Below, one piece after another: positions 40,276 to 51,600 of a stretch of 64,000 nucleotides of DNA (position 1 is its first letter; each line of letters begins with the position of its first letter). This stretch comes from Maricaulis sp. (GTDB lineage Bacteria; Pseudomonadota; Alphaproteobacteria; Caulobacterales; Maricaulaceae): positions 119,654 to 183,653 of the forward strand of contig NZ_JAEPOL010000006.1 in NCBI RefSeq assembly GCF_017642925.1, read 5' to 3'. The notes beneath the pieces are model-generated. The model had not been told where the DNA came from and made no database searches. It was given only the letters and a program-made list of their open reading frames with translations. The position numbers and the translations under genes were made by a program.

Positions 40276-41418
40276 ATGAGCCAGGATCCCCGCACACGGG
40301 CCATCCGCGCCGGCCTCAACACCGACCGCAGCTGGAACGCCGTCATCCCGCCGATCTCGCTGTCGACTGCCTATCGCCGCGAGGACCCGGCGGTGCAGCC
40401 GGCCTATGACTATGCCCGCACCGCCAATCCGGGCCGCTCCCTGCTGGCCGATGCCATCGCCGAGCTGGAGAATGCCGCCGGGGCCGTGGTCACCGGGTCG
40501 GGCATGTCGGCGATCGACCTCCTGCTGCACGATCTGCCCTTCGGCGCGCGGGTGATCTGCTCGCACGACGCCTATGGCGGCACGCGCCGCCTGCTCGATG
40601 CGCGATCCTCCGGCGGACGCCTCGTGCCGGTCTATGTCGACACGTCCGACCTCGACGCCGTCTCCGCCGCCCTCAATGAGGACGCGGCCCTGATCCTGGC
40701 CGAGACCCCGTCCAATCCGCGCCTGCGCATCACCGATATCCGCGCCCTGGCCAAGCTCGCCCGCACGGCCGGCACCGAACTGGCCATCGACAACACCGTG
40801 ATGTCGCCCGCCCTGCAGCGGCCGCTCGACTGGGGGGCGGATTATTCCGTCCAGTCGATCACCAAGCTGATCAACGGCCATTCCGACATGGTGGGCGGCG
40901 TGGTGTGCTGTGCCGATCCGGAACGGGTCGAGCGCCTGACCTGGTGGGCCAATTGCGTCGGCACCGGCGCCGGGGCCTTCGACAGCTATCTCGCCCTGCG
41001 CGGCCTGCGCACCCTGCCCCTGCGGGCCAAGGCCCAGTGCGAGAGCGCACAGGAAGTCGCCACCTGGCTGGCGCAGGACGATCGCATCGCCCATGTCGAC
41101 TATCCCGGCCTCAAGACCCATCCCGGCCATGACATCGCCGCGCGCCAGCAGGACGGGTTCGGCCAGCTGATCTCGATCCAGCTGTCGGACCGTGCCGCCA
41201 GTGCCCGCGATGTCGTCTCCCGGCTCGACCTCTTCACCCTCGCCCAGTCCCTGGGCGGCGTGGAAAGCCTCGTCTGCATCCCCGCCCTGATGACCCACGC
41301 CTCCATGTCCCCGCAAGCCCGCAAGGAGGCCGGCGTGCCGGATACGCTGATCCGCCTTTCGGTGGGACTCGAGGGTGCCGCCGACATGATCGCCGATCTG
41401 GACAAGGCGCTGGGTTAG
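40276..41418 (+). CDS. metB: Cystathionine gamma-synthase / O-acylhomoserine sulfhydrylase family PLP enzyme
   Basis: The 380-residue Cys/Met-metabolism PLP enzyme has the internal aldimine Lys197 in YSVQSITKLINGHSDMVGG. Other motifs are YDYARTANPGRSLLADAIAELE, GSGMSAIDLLL, AYGGTRRLLDA, AETPSNPRLRITDI and SLGGVESLVCIPALMTHASM. Its place behind the acyltransferase gene, two bases after the stop, indicates that it replaces the acyl group of homoserine by cysteine (MetB) or sulfide (MetZ/MetY). A pure beta-lyase (MetC) is less likely. It is the last gene of the riboswitch operon. Confidence 0.9.
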   Translation: MSQDPRTRAIRAGLNTDRSWNAVIPPISLSTAYRREDPAVQPAYDYARTANPGRSLLADAIAELENAAGAVVTGSGMSAIDLLLHDLPFGARVICSHDAYGGTRRLLDARSSGGRLVPVYVDTSDLDAVSAALNEDAALILAETPSNPRLRITDIRALAKLARTAGTELAIDNTVMSPALQRPLDWGADYSVQSITKLINGHSDMVGGVVCCADPERVERLTWWANCVGTGAGAFDSYLALRGLRTLPLRAKAQCESAQEVATWLAQDDRIAHVDYPGLKTHPGHDIAARQQDGFGQLISIQLSDRAASARDVVSRLDLFTLAQSLGGVESLVCIPALMTHASMSPQARKEAGVPDTLIRLSVGLEGAADMIADLDKALG

Positions 41419-41435
41419 TTTCCCCGGCCTCTCCA

Positions 41436-41566
41436 TTTTTCCCGGATGAAAGCCTGCGCAGGCAGGCTGCAGATCCGGGACCGACCGAGGGCGGTTTCAA
41501 CTGATGAGTCTCCCGTAGATCCCGGCTCTTCGCCCGGCCCAAGGCCGGGCTTCCGGCCGGGAAAAA
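41436..41566. repeat. 131-bp interspersed element with TTTTTCCCGG inverted ends, family II
   Basis: This second copy of the element at 29616-29745 starts 18 bases after the metB stop. TTTTTCCCGG at the left and CCGGGAAAAA at the right are perfect inverted ends. The shared blocks (CCGGGACCGAC, GATCCCGG-TCTTC, GGCTTCCG) are in the same order and nearly the same spacing. The inner hairpins differ in sequence. It is the first unit of a 770-bp gene-free repeat cluster. Confidence 0.75.
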
Positions 41567-41594
41567 GCAGGGTGCAAATGCCGGCCACCGGACA

Positions 41595-41755
41595 AGGCTT
41601 CCCCTGCGCCAGCGGGGGAAGTGGCCGAACCCGGCCTCGGGCCGGGTGAGGTCGAAGGGGGTGAGTCACAAGTGCGCGCTGCGCGCTCCGCGGCGCTTTC
41701 GCACCGCCCCCTCAGTCCGCTACGCGGACAGCTCCCCCGCAAGCGGGGCGAGCCC
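41595..41755. repeat. REPIN-like inverted pair, family I
   Basis: The left arm (41595-41660) has CTTCCCC...GGGGGAAGTGGCC, a CCCGGCCTCGGGCCGGG palindrome and GTCGAAGGGG. The right arm (about 41698-41755) is an inverted relative with CCCCCTCAGTCCGCTACGCG and a CCCCGC/GCGGGG hairpin. The arrangement mirrors that at 37980-38150. No gene is visible inside. Confidence 0.65.
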
Positions 41756-41813
41756 TGGGTCCGGCACCTGTCCCCAATCCATACCTTTCCTTGAACGGGT
41801 CCGGGGGAAGCAA

Positions 41814-41983
41814 CCACTTCCATACCGTCATCCTGACGAAAGTCAGGACCCAGATCGCAAAGGGAGACATCGGCGAGGCGGGCGCAAACGCGCGCGCTCC
41901 ACCGCGCGGGACAAGCGCGAGCTCGCGCCCACCCTGCCCTACGAACTGGATCCTGACTTTCGTCAGGATGACGGTGGAAGTTG
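41814..41983. repeat. 170-bp element with 25-bp perfect inverted ends, family III
   Basis: The segments at 41824-41848 and 41951-41975 are perfect 25-bp inverted copies, and pairing continues outward with CCACTTCC/GGAAGTTGG. Each arm is itself a hairpin (TCCTGAC-GAAA-GTCAGGA). The interior is GC-rich without a credible gene. The structure suits a REPIN or a very small MITE. Confidence 0.8.
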
Positions 41984-42043
41984 GGGAATTCAGCGTCCAA
42001 AAGCCAGCAAGCGGGTGACGGTGCTTGTGGGGGTGTTGGCGCC

Positions 42044-42177
42044 CCCTCTCCCCGACCGGGGAGAGGGCAGGGTGAGGGGCGGCCGCGGGAGCGGCCACTC
42101 AAGACTCTTCGATAGCGCGGCGTTGCCGCGCGCCCCTCATCCGCCCTGCGGGCACCTTCTCCCCAGTCGGGGAGAAG
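42044..42177. repeat. REPIN-like inverted pair, family IV
   Basis: The left arm carries a perfect 10-bp hairpin (CCCTCTCCCC-GACC-GGGGAGAGGG, 42044-42067) followed by GGGTGAGGGGCGG. The right arm carries CTTCTCCCC-AGTC-GGGGAGAAG (42156-42177) preceded by CGCCCCTCATCCGCCCTGCG. Read on opposite strands the two arms match. The pair borders the cysteine-rich protein gene and may serve as its transcription end. Confidence 0.7.
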
Positions 42178-42188
42178 AAGAACCCCGC

Positions 42189-43055
42189 CTATTCCCCGCC
42201 CAGGGCACCCGGCAGATGCGGCGGCGTTGTCTCGTTATTGGCGGCGGACCAGACGTTCGGCAGGATATTGCATTGCAGGCCTTCGGAATCCTGGCCGATC
42301 TGGTAGGGGCCGGCATAGAGGGGGCATTTGCACTCGGCGAGGCCGTCGCCGTCCTCGTCCGTGCAGGGCGCGGTCATGCAGCCGGCATAGAGGCGGATAT
42401 CGTTCTCGCTGCAGTCCTGCGAGCCGAAATTGTGCACTTCGCTGGAATAGAAGGAGAAGGTGGAGATCAGCGTCGCATCGCCCCCTTCATAGAGCGACTG
42501 GGTGGCGCCGGTCTCCAGATCGCCCAGCAGGCTGCACACCGGTGCTTCCTGGCAGAACTCATACTCGTCGACATGCGGATCGTCGGCATTGTTGCAGATG
42601 CCCGAGGCCAGATGGGCCATGTTGAGGCAGTTCGAGCCGTCCTCATGGCAACGCAGCTCGGTTTCCGCGCGGGCGACCGGATTGAGGATCGAGCCGATCA
42701 GCACGAAATTATAGCGCAGGCCGGGCTCGAGCATCTGCTCGGTGACGGCATAGCAGGTGCAGTCGGCGTGTTCGGGACCGCCGATCGTGCACGGCAGGGG
42801 CGGCGTTGCGCTCTGGCCCGGCGGGGTGGGCTCTTCCGGCCCGGAATAATAGCACAGCGCATAGGCATTGCCCGAACAGGCGAGGAATTCGGACAGCTCG
42901 TCATACTGGTCGGCGCGCGGCGGCGGATCGTCCTGCGCGCTGGCGGCCGGGATGGCCAGAAGGCCGGCCAGGCAAAGCCCCCTGAACAGGTGTGCGGCAA
43001 GCTGGCGGGCGGCGAACAGGCGGCTGACGAGCAGGCGGGCAAGGGTGGAAGGCAT
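42189..43055 (-). CDS. Secreted cysteine-rich protein of unknown function
   Basis: The 288-residue protein has a long basic N-terminus and a signal peptide ending near residue 40 (LLAIPAASAQ). The mature part contains 16 cysteines, an even number suited to disulfides, in pairs such as CTCYAV, CHEDGSNC and CKCPLY. The stretch TDEDGDGLAECKC looks like a calcium loop of the thrombospondin type 3 or EF-hand kind. I recognise no family. It is likely periplasmic or extracellular. The ATG at 43055 follows GGAG with six bases spacing. It appears monocistronic. Confidence 0.7.
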   Translation of the reverse strand: MPSTLARLLVSRLFAARQLAAHLFRGLCLAGLLAIPAASAQDDPPPRADQYDELSEFLACSGNAYALCYYSGPEEPTPPGQSATPPLPCTIGGPEHADCTCYAVTEQMLEPGLRYNFVLIGSILNPVARAETELRCHEDGSNCLNMAHLASGICNNADDPHVDEYEFCQEAPVCSLLGDLETGATQSLYEGGDATLISTFSFYSSEVHNFGSQDCSENDIRLYAGCMTAPCTDEDGDGLAECKCPLYAGPYQIGQDSEGLQCNILPNVWSAANNETTPPHLPGALGGE

Positions 43056-43197
43056 GAGCGTCTCCTCGAGGAGCCGGGGCTCCGGGGCAGCGTTAAAGAC
43101 CTACGCGTACAGACGCATCACACCTAACATTCAATGCCCATTCCTGACAACCCAAAATAGAATTTATCGGAGCAAGCCGGCGCTCGCCGGAAACCGG

Positions 43198-43656
43198 TCA
43201 GGCCGGGTATTTCAGCAGCAGGGACAGGGTCCAGCCATCGCCGGCCACATCGTCGATCTGCCAGCACCCCTCGCGCGTCCGGTCGAAATAGAAACGCAGG
43301 TCGCGCGGCTCGCCGAAATTGGTGAAACGGGCCTCGACCACCCGCCGGTCCTCACGGCCCCAGACATCCCGCCCGGTCACGGAGACATCGTCGATCAGCC
43401 AGTCCTGCCCGTCGACCCAGAAGCCGAAACCGAGCCGGTCCGCACTCTCGTCGAACAGGGCGTTGAGCCGGCCGGTATAGATCACCCCGCCGGCAGCCGG
43501 CGGTGAACCACTGCCCTGCAGCCGCTCATAGCTGGCCGCGATGAAGTCGACGGGCGGGCCGTAGTCCGCGCCGCAGACCGATGTCTCGCTGTCCGCCGCC
43601 ACAGCGGCTGCGCTCGCCGCAATCGCCAGAACCATGGCCGATCCGATTGTCCGCAT
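43198..43656 (-). CDS. Small secreted protein, possibly DUF3828-like
   Basis: The 152-residue product has a signal peptide (about 1-21, AASAAAVAA). The mature domain includes FIAASYERLQG, RLNALFDESADRLGFGFWVDGQDWLIDDVSV, VVEARFTNFGEPRDLRFYFDR and CWQIDDVAGDGWTLSLLLKY. This pattern resembles DUF3828-type periplasmic domains, but the match is by eye. Two cysteines in the mature part could form one disulfide. AAGGGGAT before the ATG at 43656 supports the start. It lies downstream of glpK on the same strand, 30 bases from the glpK stop, so it may be co-transcribed. Confidence 0.7.
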   Translation of the reverse strand: MRTIGSAMVLAIAASAAAVAADSETSVCGADYGPPVDFIAASYERLQGSGSPPAAGGVIYTGRLNALFDESADRLGFGFWVDGQDWLIDDVSVTGRDVWGREDRRVVEARFTNFGEPRDLRFYFDRTREGCWQIDDVAGDGWTLSLLLKYPA

Positions 43657-43686
43657 CGCTATCCCCTTCTTTCAGACTATTCCCTG

Positions 43687-45192
<1,506 letters not shown>

Positions 45193-45283
45193 ACTTGTCC
45201 CCCTCTGCGGTTTTCGTGCGACTATAGCCATGACGCGCCTGGAAGAAACGCGCTAGGCTCGAAACCAATACGGGGGAGCATGC

Positions 45284-46228
45284 ATGACCGACGCCGCCTT
45301 CACGCCCGAAAGGCTCGCCAGCCCCACCGGCGCCGACCTGTGTGTCTATACGCGCGAGGCCGACGGTGCGGCACGCGGCATCGTGCATATCAATCACGGC
45401 CTGGCCGAACGCGCGGCGCGCTATGCCCGCTTCGCCAACTATCTCGCATCGCGCGGCTATCACGTCATCGCCCACGATCATCGCGGCCACGGCCTCACCA
45501 CCGCTGAAGACGGCGCCCCGCGCCGCTTTGCCGACGCGGATGGCTGGAACAAGGTGATGGGCGATGTGAAAGCGGTCGAGGACGAGGCGAAACGCCGCTG
45601 GCCCGGCCTGCCGCTGGTGGTCTTCGGTCATTCCATGGGATCGGTCGTTGCGGTCAATCACGCCCTGCGCGAACCGGACAGTATTGACGGTCTCGCCGCC
45701 TGGAACGGCAATATGGCGCTGGGCGGGCTGAAATCCGTGATGCGGTTCGTGCTGTGGTGCGAGGCACTCGTCGGCGGACGGTTCACGCCCAGCACCACGA
45801 TCGACAAGCTGACCTTCAAGGCCTGGAACAAGCGCTTTCCCGAAGGCCGCACCGATGCCGACTGGCTGTCCTCGGACCGGGCCGAAGTCGACGCCTATGT
45901 CGCCGACGAGCTGTGCGGCTGGCCGTCCAGCGTCTCGCTCTGGCGCGACTTCCTGGACGGGGTCGCTTTCGCCGAGGATGACGGCAATCTGGAGAAACTG
46001 CCCAAAGACCTCCCCGTCCACCTGATCGGCGGATCCCTGGATCCGGCGACCGAGGGCGGCAAGACTGTGCGACATCTCGGGGCACGAATGGAGCGCCTGG
46101 GGATGACCCATGTTACCCTTAAAGTGCTCGAAGGTTACAGGCACGAGACAATAAACGAAGTCGGACGCGACGCCGCCATGGCCGATTTCGCGGACTGGCT
46201 CGACAGCGTCTGCGCCAAGCCCGCCTAG
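45284..46228 (+). CDS. Alpha/beta hydrolase, monoacylglycerol lipase/lysophospholipase type
   Basis: The 314-residue protein has the lysophospholipase-like pattern HINHGLAERAARYARFANYLASRGYHVIAHDHRGHGLT, the nucleophile elbow VVFGHSMGSVVAVNHAL (serine near residue 117), an Asp in IGGSLDPATEGG and the His in EGYRHETINEVGRD. It has no signal peptide, so it acts in the cytoplasm, probably on mono-acyl lipids. It is divergent from glpK across a 91-bp spacer, which fits glycerol release followed by phosphorylation. It lies two bases before the next gene. Confidence 0.88.
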   Translation: MTDAAFTPERLASPTGADLCVYTREADGAARGIVHINHGLAERAARYARFANYLASRGYHVIAHDHRGHGLTTAEDGAPRRFADADGWNKVMGDVKAVEDEAKRRWPGLPLVVFGHSMGSVVAVNHALREPDSIDGLAAWNGNMALGGLKSVMRFVLWCEALVGGRFTPSTTIDKLTFKAWNKRFPEGRTDADWLSSDRAEVDAYVADELCGWPSSVSLWRDFLDGVAFAEDDGNLEKLPKDLPVHLIGGSLDPATEGGKTVRHLGARMERLGMTHVTLKVLEGYRHETINEVGRDAAMADFADWLDSVCAKPA

Positions 46229-46230
46229 CC

Positions 46231-47412
46231 ATGACCCGCTACGACGTCGTCATTGTCGGCGCCGGAGCTGCCGGCATGATGTGCGCGATCGAAGCCGGCC
46301 GCCGCGGCCGCTCGGTCTGCGTCATCGAGCATGGCAAGGCGCCGGGCGAGAAGATCCGCATTTCCGGCGGCGGGCGCTGCAATTTCACCAATCTGCACAC
46401 CGGGCCGGGCAATTTCCTGTCGGCCAATCCCCACTTCGCCAAGTCGGCGCTGAAGCGCTACACGCAATGGGATTTCATCGACTGGGTCGACCGCCACGGC
46501 ATCGCCTGGCACGAAAAGACGCTGGGCCAGCTCTTCTGCGACCAGTCAGCCCGGCAGATTGTCGACGGGCTGACAGGCGATATGCGCGACGCCGGCGCGA
46601 CGCTGCGCCTGGGCGTCTCGGTGACCGCCCACATGCGTGAGGGCGAGGGTTTCCGGCTCGATCTGTCCGACGGCAGCACCCTCACCTGCCAGTCGCTGGT
46701 GATCGCCTCGGGCGGCAAGTCGATCCCCAAAATGGGCGCGACCGGTTTCGGCTATGACGCCGCCCGGCAATACGGGCTGGCCGTCACCGAGACCCGCCCG
46801 GCGCTGGTTCCGCTGACCTTCGATCCGGACACGCTGGCGCGCTTCAAACCCCTTTCCGGGGTGGCGGCTGACGTCTCGGCGCGCTGCAACGGCACCGCCT
46901 TCGAGGAGGCGATGCTGTTCACCCATCGCGGTCTCAGCGGCCCGGCCATCCTGCAGATATCCTCCTTCTGGCGCGAGGGTCACGATATCGTGATCCGCTT
47001 CCTGCCCGGCCGCGACTGGTTCGACACCCTGCGCACGGCCCGCACGGAAACACCGCGCCAGGCGCTGCAGAGCGTCTTGTCGGAACATCTGCCCAAACGC
47101 CTCGCCCAGCTGCTGGCCGAGGAGGCCGGCCTCGCCGGCAACATGGCCGACCAGTCCGACAAGAAACTGCAGAATACCTGCGCTATGCTGGAGTCTTGGA
47201 CGCTGCGCCCGACCGGCTCGGAAGGCTATCGCACGGCAGAAGTCACGCTGGGCGGGGTCGATACAAACGGGCTGGACAGCCGCACCCTGCAGGCCCGCAG
47301 CGTACCCGGCCTGTACTTCATCGGCGAGGTGGTTGACGTGACGGGCTGGCTTGGCGGATACAACTTCCAGTGGGCCTGGTCGTCCGGCTGGAGCGCCGGT
47401 CAGGTGGTCTGA
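46231..47412 (+). CDS. BaiN/HI0933-like NAD(P)/FAD-dependent oxidoreductase
   Basis: The 393-residue flavoprotein starts with the FAD-binding fold (YDVVIVGAGAAGMMCAIEAGRRGRSVCVIEH). It has the family-defining ISGGGRCNFTNLH and WHEKTLGQLFCDQSARQIVD, and ends with GLYFIGEVVDVTGWLGGYNFQWAWSSG. These are hallmarks of the HI0933/YhiN group, related to BaiN. The natural substrate is not established. It follows the lipase-like gene by 2 bases and is probably co-transcribed, but a shared pathway is not evident. Confidence 0.92.
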   Translation: MTRYDVVIVGAGAAGMMCAIEAGRRGRSVCVIEHGKAPGEKIRISGGGRCNFTNLHTGPGNFLSANPHFAKSALKRYTQWDFIDWVDRHGIAWHEKTLGQLFCDQSARQIVDGLTGDMRDAGATLRLGVSVTAHMREGEGFRLDLSDGSTLTCQSLVIASGGKSIPKMGATGFGYDAARQYGLAVTETRPALVPLTFDPDTLARFKPLSGVAADVSARCNGTAFEEAMLFTHRGLSGPAILQISSFWREGHDIVIRFLPGRDWFDTLRTARTETPRQALQSVLSEHLPKRLAQLLAEEAGLAGNMADQSDKKLQNTCAMLESWTLRPTGSEGYRTAEVTLGGVDTNGLDSRTLQARSVPGLYFIGEVVDVTGWLGGYNFQWAWSSGWSAGQVV

Positions 47413-47552
47413 ATGCGACAGGTCCCGACGAAGATTTCGTGCCGCGAGAAAACCCTCGTCATGCGGCACATCGAGCGCTATCTAGAGGGGCAAGTAAACA
47501 CTGTTCTCCGCAAGCAGGCCGTCCGGTCTGAGGCGGGCAAGCCGATCGTGAC

Positions 47553-48620
47553 ATGAACCGTTCCTATATCGCCGCCCTCGCCATTTTCGTCGCCGTGGTC
47601 CTCCTGTTCACGGTGGGGACGCTGCTCAATGGCGAGGCGGATTCCCGCGACGCCGAACAGACCGAGACCAGCCACCGATTCGAGGTTGTGGTGCGTTCGG
47701 TCGAGGCGCAGATGCGCCCGGCCAACCTGTCGCTGCGGGGCCGCACCGAAGCCTTCCGCGAAGTCGTCGTGCGCGCCGAGACCGGCGGCCGGGTCGCCGA
47801 GGCCGAACGGCTGGAAGGCACGCCCGTCACCGCAGGCGATGTGCTGTGCCGGCTCGATGTCGATGCCCGCTCGGCCTCGGTCCAGCAGGCCGAAGCCGAT
47901 CTGCGGGCGCGCCAGCTGGAATATGACGCCGCTGCGGAACTGAACCAGCGCGGTCACCGCTCGGCCAACCAGGTCGCGGCCGCCGAAGCCGCGCGCGATG
48001 CCGCCCGGGCCCGCCTGAGCGCCGCGCGCGAGGAGCTGGCCAACGTCAATATCGCCGCGCCCTTCGACGGAATTTTCGATGGCCGGACCGCCGAAGTCGG
48101 CGACTTCCTGCGCACCGGCGATGCCTGCGGAACGGTGGTACAGCTGGATCCGATCCTGGTGGTGGCCGAAGTCGGCGAACGCCATGTCGCCGAGCTGGAA
48201 CCCGGCATGGCGGGGCAGGCCCGTCTGGTCACCGGCCAGACGGTCGAGGGCACGATCCGCTTTGTCGAGCGCCGGGCCGACCCGACCACCCGCACCTTCC
48301 GCGTCGAGCTGGAAGCGCCCAATCCCGATCACGCCATCCGGTCCGGCATCACGGCGGAAATCCGTCTCGACCTGCCCGAAGAGCCGGCCCATCGCATTCC
48401 CGCCTCCATCCTCGCCCTCAATGCCGACGGCGTGCTGGGCGTGCGGATCGTGGAGGACGGCAACCGCGTGCGCTTCGTGCCGGTGGAGCTGCTCAGCGAT
48501 GACGGCGAGCAGGTCTGGGTCGCCGGACTGCCGCGCCGCGCCGAGGTGATCGTGCTGGGACAGGATTTCGTGGCCGACGGGGTCGAGGTCGATGTCTCCC
48601 GGGAGGGAGCGGCCCGGTGA
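47553..48620 (+). CDS. RND efflux periplasmic adaptor (membrane fusion protein)
   Basis: The 355-residue protein has an N-terminal membrane anchor (about 5-27, IAALAIFVAVVLLFTVGTLL). A lipoyl-like half-domain (REVVVRAETGGRVAEAERLEGTPVTAGDVLCRLD), an Ala-rich alpha-hairpin (about 105-160), the second lipoyl half (VNIAAPFDGIFDGRTAEVGDFL) and a beta-barrel follow. It links the inner-membrane RND pump to an outer-membrane channel; no TolC-type gene is in the window. It overlaps the pump gene by GTGA. The 140-bp upstream gap should hold the promoter. Confidence 0.92.
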   Translation: MNRSYIAALAIFVAVVLLFTVGTLLNGEADSRDAEQTETSHRFEVVVRSVEAQMRPANLSLRGRTEAFREVVVRAETGGRVAEAERLEGTPVTAGDVLCRLDVDARSASVQQAEADLRARQLEYDAAAELNQRGHRSANQVAAAEAARDAARARLSAAREELANVNIAAPFDGIFDGRTAEVGDFLRTGDACGTVVQLDPILVVAEVGERHVAELEPGMAGQARLVTGQTVEGTIRFVERRADPTTRTFRVELEAPNPDHAIRSGITAEIRLDLPEEPAHRIPASILALNADGVLGVRIVEDGNRVRFVPVELLSDDGEQVWVAGLPRRAEVIVLGQDFVADGVEVDVSREGAAR

Positions 48621-51600
48621 CCGGCGTCGTCGACTTCGCGATCAATCGCGCCCGCATGGTGCTGGCGATCTTCGTCTGCGCCCTCGCCGCGGGCTTTCTC
48701 TCATTCGTCAGCCTGCCGCGCGAAGCCGATCCGGACATCCCCTTCCCCTTCGTGATCGTGGTCGTGCCGCTGGACGGCATTTCTCCGGAAGACGCCGAAC
48801 GCCTGATCGTGCGGCCGACCGAAACCGAGATGCGCTCGATCGAGGGGCTGGAAGAGCTCAACGGCACCGCCGCGCTGGGCGCCGGCACGCTGATCGCCGA
48901 ATTCGACGTGCCCTTCGATGCCGACCAGTCCGTGCTGGACGTACGCGAGGCCGTCGACATGGCCCGCCGCGAATATCCCGAGGATGTGCGCGAACCGGTG
49001 ATCCAGGAGTTCAACTCCGCTCTCGCCCCCACGATCGCCGTGCAGGTCTATGGCGAGGCGCCCGAGCGCACGCTCTACCGCATCGCCCGCGATCTGGAAG
49101 ACGAGATCGAGGCCCTGCCGCAGATCCTGCAGGTCGATGTTCAGGGCCTGCGCGAGGAAGTGCTGGAGATCGTCATCGATCCGGCCCTGCTGGAGACCTA
49201 TGGCGTCACCTATAACGAGCTGTTCAACGCCGTGCAGTCGAACAACCGGCTGATCGCGGCCGGCTCGCTGGACAGCGGCGAGGCCCGCTTCCAGGTCAAG
49301 GTGCCCGGCCTGTTCGAGGATGCCGAGGATGCGCTGCGCCTGCCGCTGACCCGGTCCGGCGATACGGTCGTCACCCTGGAAGACGTCGCCACGGTGCGCC
49401 GCACCTTCAAGGATGCCGACAGCTTCTCGCGCTACAATGGCGCGCCGGCCTATACGCTGCAGGTCGTGCGCCGGTCGGGCGAGAATATCATGGACACCGC
49501 CGCCGCGGTGCGGGCGCTGACCAACGAGATCTCCGAGACCTGGCCGGAAACCGTCCGCCACGACTTCAGCCTCGACCTGTCCACCTATGTGCGTGACAGC
49601 CTGCAGAGCCTGACCTCGTCGATCATGCTGGCCATCGTGCTGGTGCTGATCCTGGTCGTGGCGGCGCTGGGCGTGCGCTCGGCCCTGCTGGTCGGCATCG
49701 CGATCCCGTCGAGCTTCCTCTTCTCCTTCCTGCTGTTGAGCATCTACGGGCTGACCGTCAATTTCATGGTGATGTTCGCCATGGTGCTGGCCGTGGGCCT
49801 GCTGGTCGATGGCGCCATCGTGGTGGTCGAGTACGCCGACCGCAAACTCGCCGAGGGCGAAACCCGCAAGGCGGCCTATGCGGCTGCCGGCAAGCGCATG
49901 TTCTGGCCGATCGTCTCCTCGACCGGCACCACGCTGGCAGCCTTCGTGCCCTTCCTGTTCTGGAACTCCATTCCGGGCCAGTACATGGCCTTCCTGCCGC
50001 TGACCCTGATCTTCGTGCTGACCTCGGCACTGGTGATGGCGCTGATCTTCCTGCCCACGCTGGGCTCGGTCTTCGGCCGCAAGGGCGGCGTGGTGGACGA
50101 AAACTCCGCCGTCGCCCACCTCAACGCCACCGAAGAAGGCGATCCCAAATCCCTGCCCGGTTTCACCGGTGCCTATGCCCGCATGATCTCGACGCTGGTG
50201 ACGCGCCCGATCCTGGTCAGCCTGGGAGCGCTGGCTCTGGTCGTGGTGATCGTGATGAGTTTCGGCGCCCGCGCTTCGACCATGCGGACCGAATTCTTCC
50301 TCGATGCCGAGCCGGAGCAGCTCTACGTCTTCATCCGCGCCCGCGGCAATCTCTCCCCGGCCGAACAGTATGAGCTCGCCCTGGAGGCCGAACAGCGCCT
50401 GGAGGGGATCGAGGGCATCAAGGGCTATTACACCGTCGCCGGCGAACCGCCGGGCCAGTCGCCCTTCGATGGCACCGGTGCCGCGCCTGCCGACAGCGTC
50501 GCCCGTATCTTCGTGGAGTTCGAACCTTTCGGGCAGCGCCCCAATGGCCGTCTGATCGAACGCCGCATTCGCGAAGCGATGACCGGCATTCCCGGCGTCA
50601 TCATCGAGGTCCGTCCCTTCCAGCAGGGTCCGCCCGTGGGCAAGGACATCCAGGTCGAGCTTCGCTCGGACGATGCCGCCGCGCTGGAGCAGGCCGCCCG
50701 CCTGATCCGCTCCTATATCGACGCGATGGAGGGCACGACCGATATCGAGGACACCCTGCCCCTGCCGGGCGTGGAATGGCGCCTCGACGTGGATCGCGAA
50801 GAAGCCGGGCGCTTCGGCGCCGACGTCACCCAGGTCGGCGCAGCCGTGCAGCTGGTGACCACCGGCACGCTGGTCGGCCGCTATCGCCCCGACGACGCGG
50901 ACGAGGAAGTGGATATCCGGGTGCGCTTCCCCGAAGGCGACCGCGACATTTCACGGCTCGACGATTTGCGTGTGAACACCCAGACCGGCGCCGTGCCGAT
51001 CTCGAACTTCGTCACCCGCGAAGCCCACCAGCGCATCGACTCCATCAATCGCCGCGACGGCAAGCGCGTGCTGATGATCCGCGCCAATGCCGATGAAGGC
51101 CATGCCGGGAATATCCTGCTGGCCGAGCTGCGCAGCTGGATCGACGAGCAAGTCGAGAGCGGCGCCATCGACCGCCGGGTCGATATCGACTATCTCGGCG
51201 CCGACGAGGAGAATGCCGAAGCTGGCGCCTTCTTCGGCAATGCCATGCTGGCCTCGCTGTTCATGATGGCGGTGATCCTGCTCTGGCAGTTCAACAATTT
51301 CTGGCATGTCGTGCTGACATTGCAGGCCGTCGTGCTGTCGGTCGTCGGCGTGCTGCTGGGCGTGCTGTTGACCTTCCCCTACATCTCCATCCTCTTCCTG
51401 GGGACGGGCGTGGTGACGCTGGCCGGCATTGTCGTGAACAATAATATCGTGCTGATCGACACCTTCCAGCGCCTGCGCGGCCTGGGCATGGCGGTCGACG
51501 AGGCCATCGTGCGCACCGCGGCCCAGCGTCTGCGCCCGGTCATGCTGACGACGGTCACGACGATTTTCGGCCTGCTGCCGATGGTATTCCAGATCAATGC

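Noticed and set aside
41436..41983. Insertion sequence remnants
   Set aside because: No transposase fragment is visible in any frame; the units are short palindromic elements instead.
41646..43127. Plus-strand open frame of about 490 codons across the repeat cluster and opposite the cysteine-rich protein
   Set aside because: Its first part is made of palindromic repeats and the rest is antisense to a gene with a signal peptide and a good SD.
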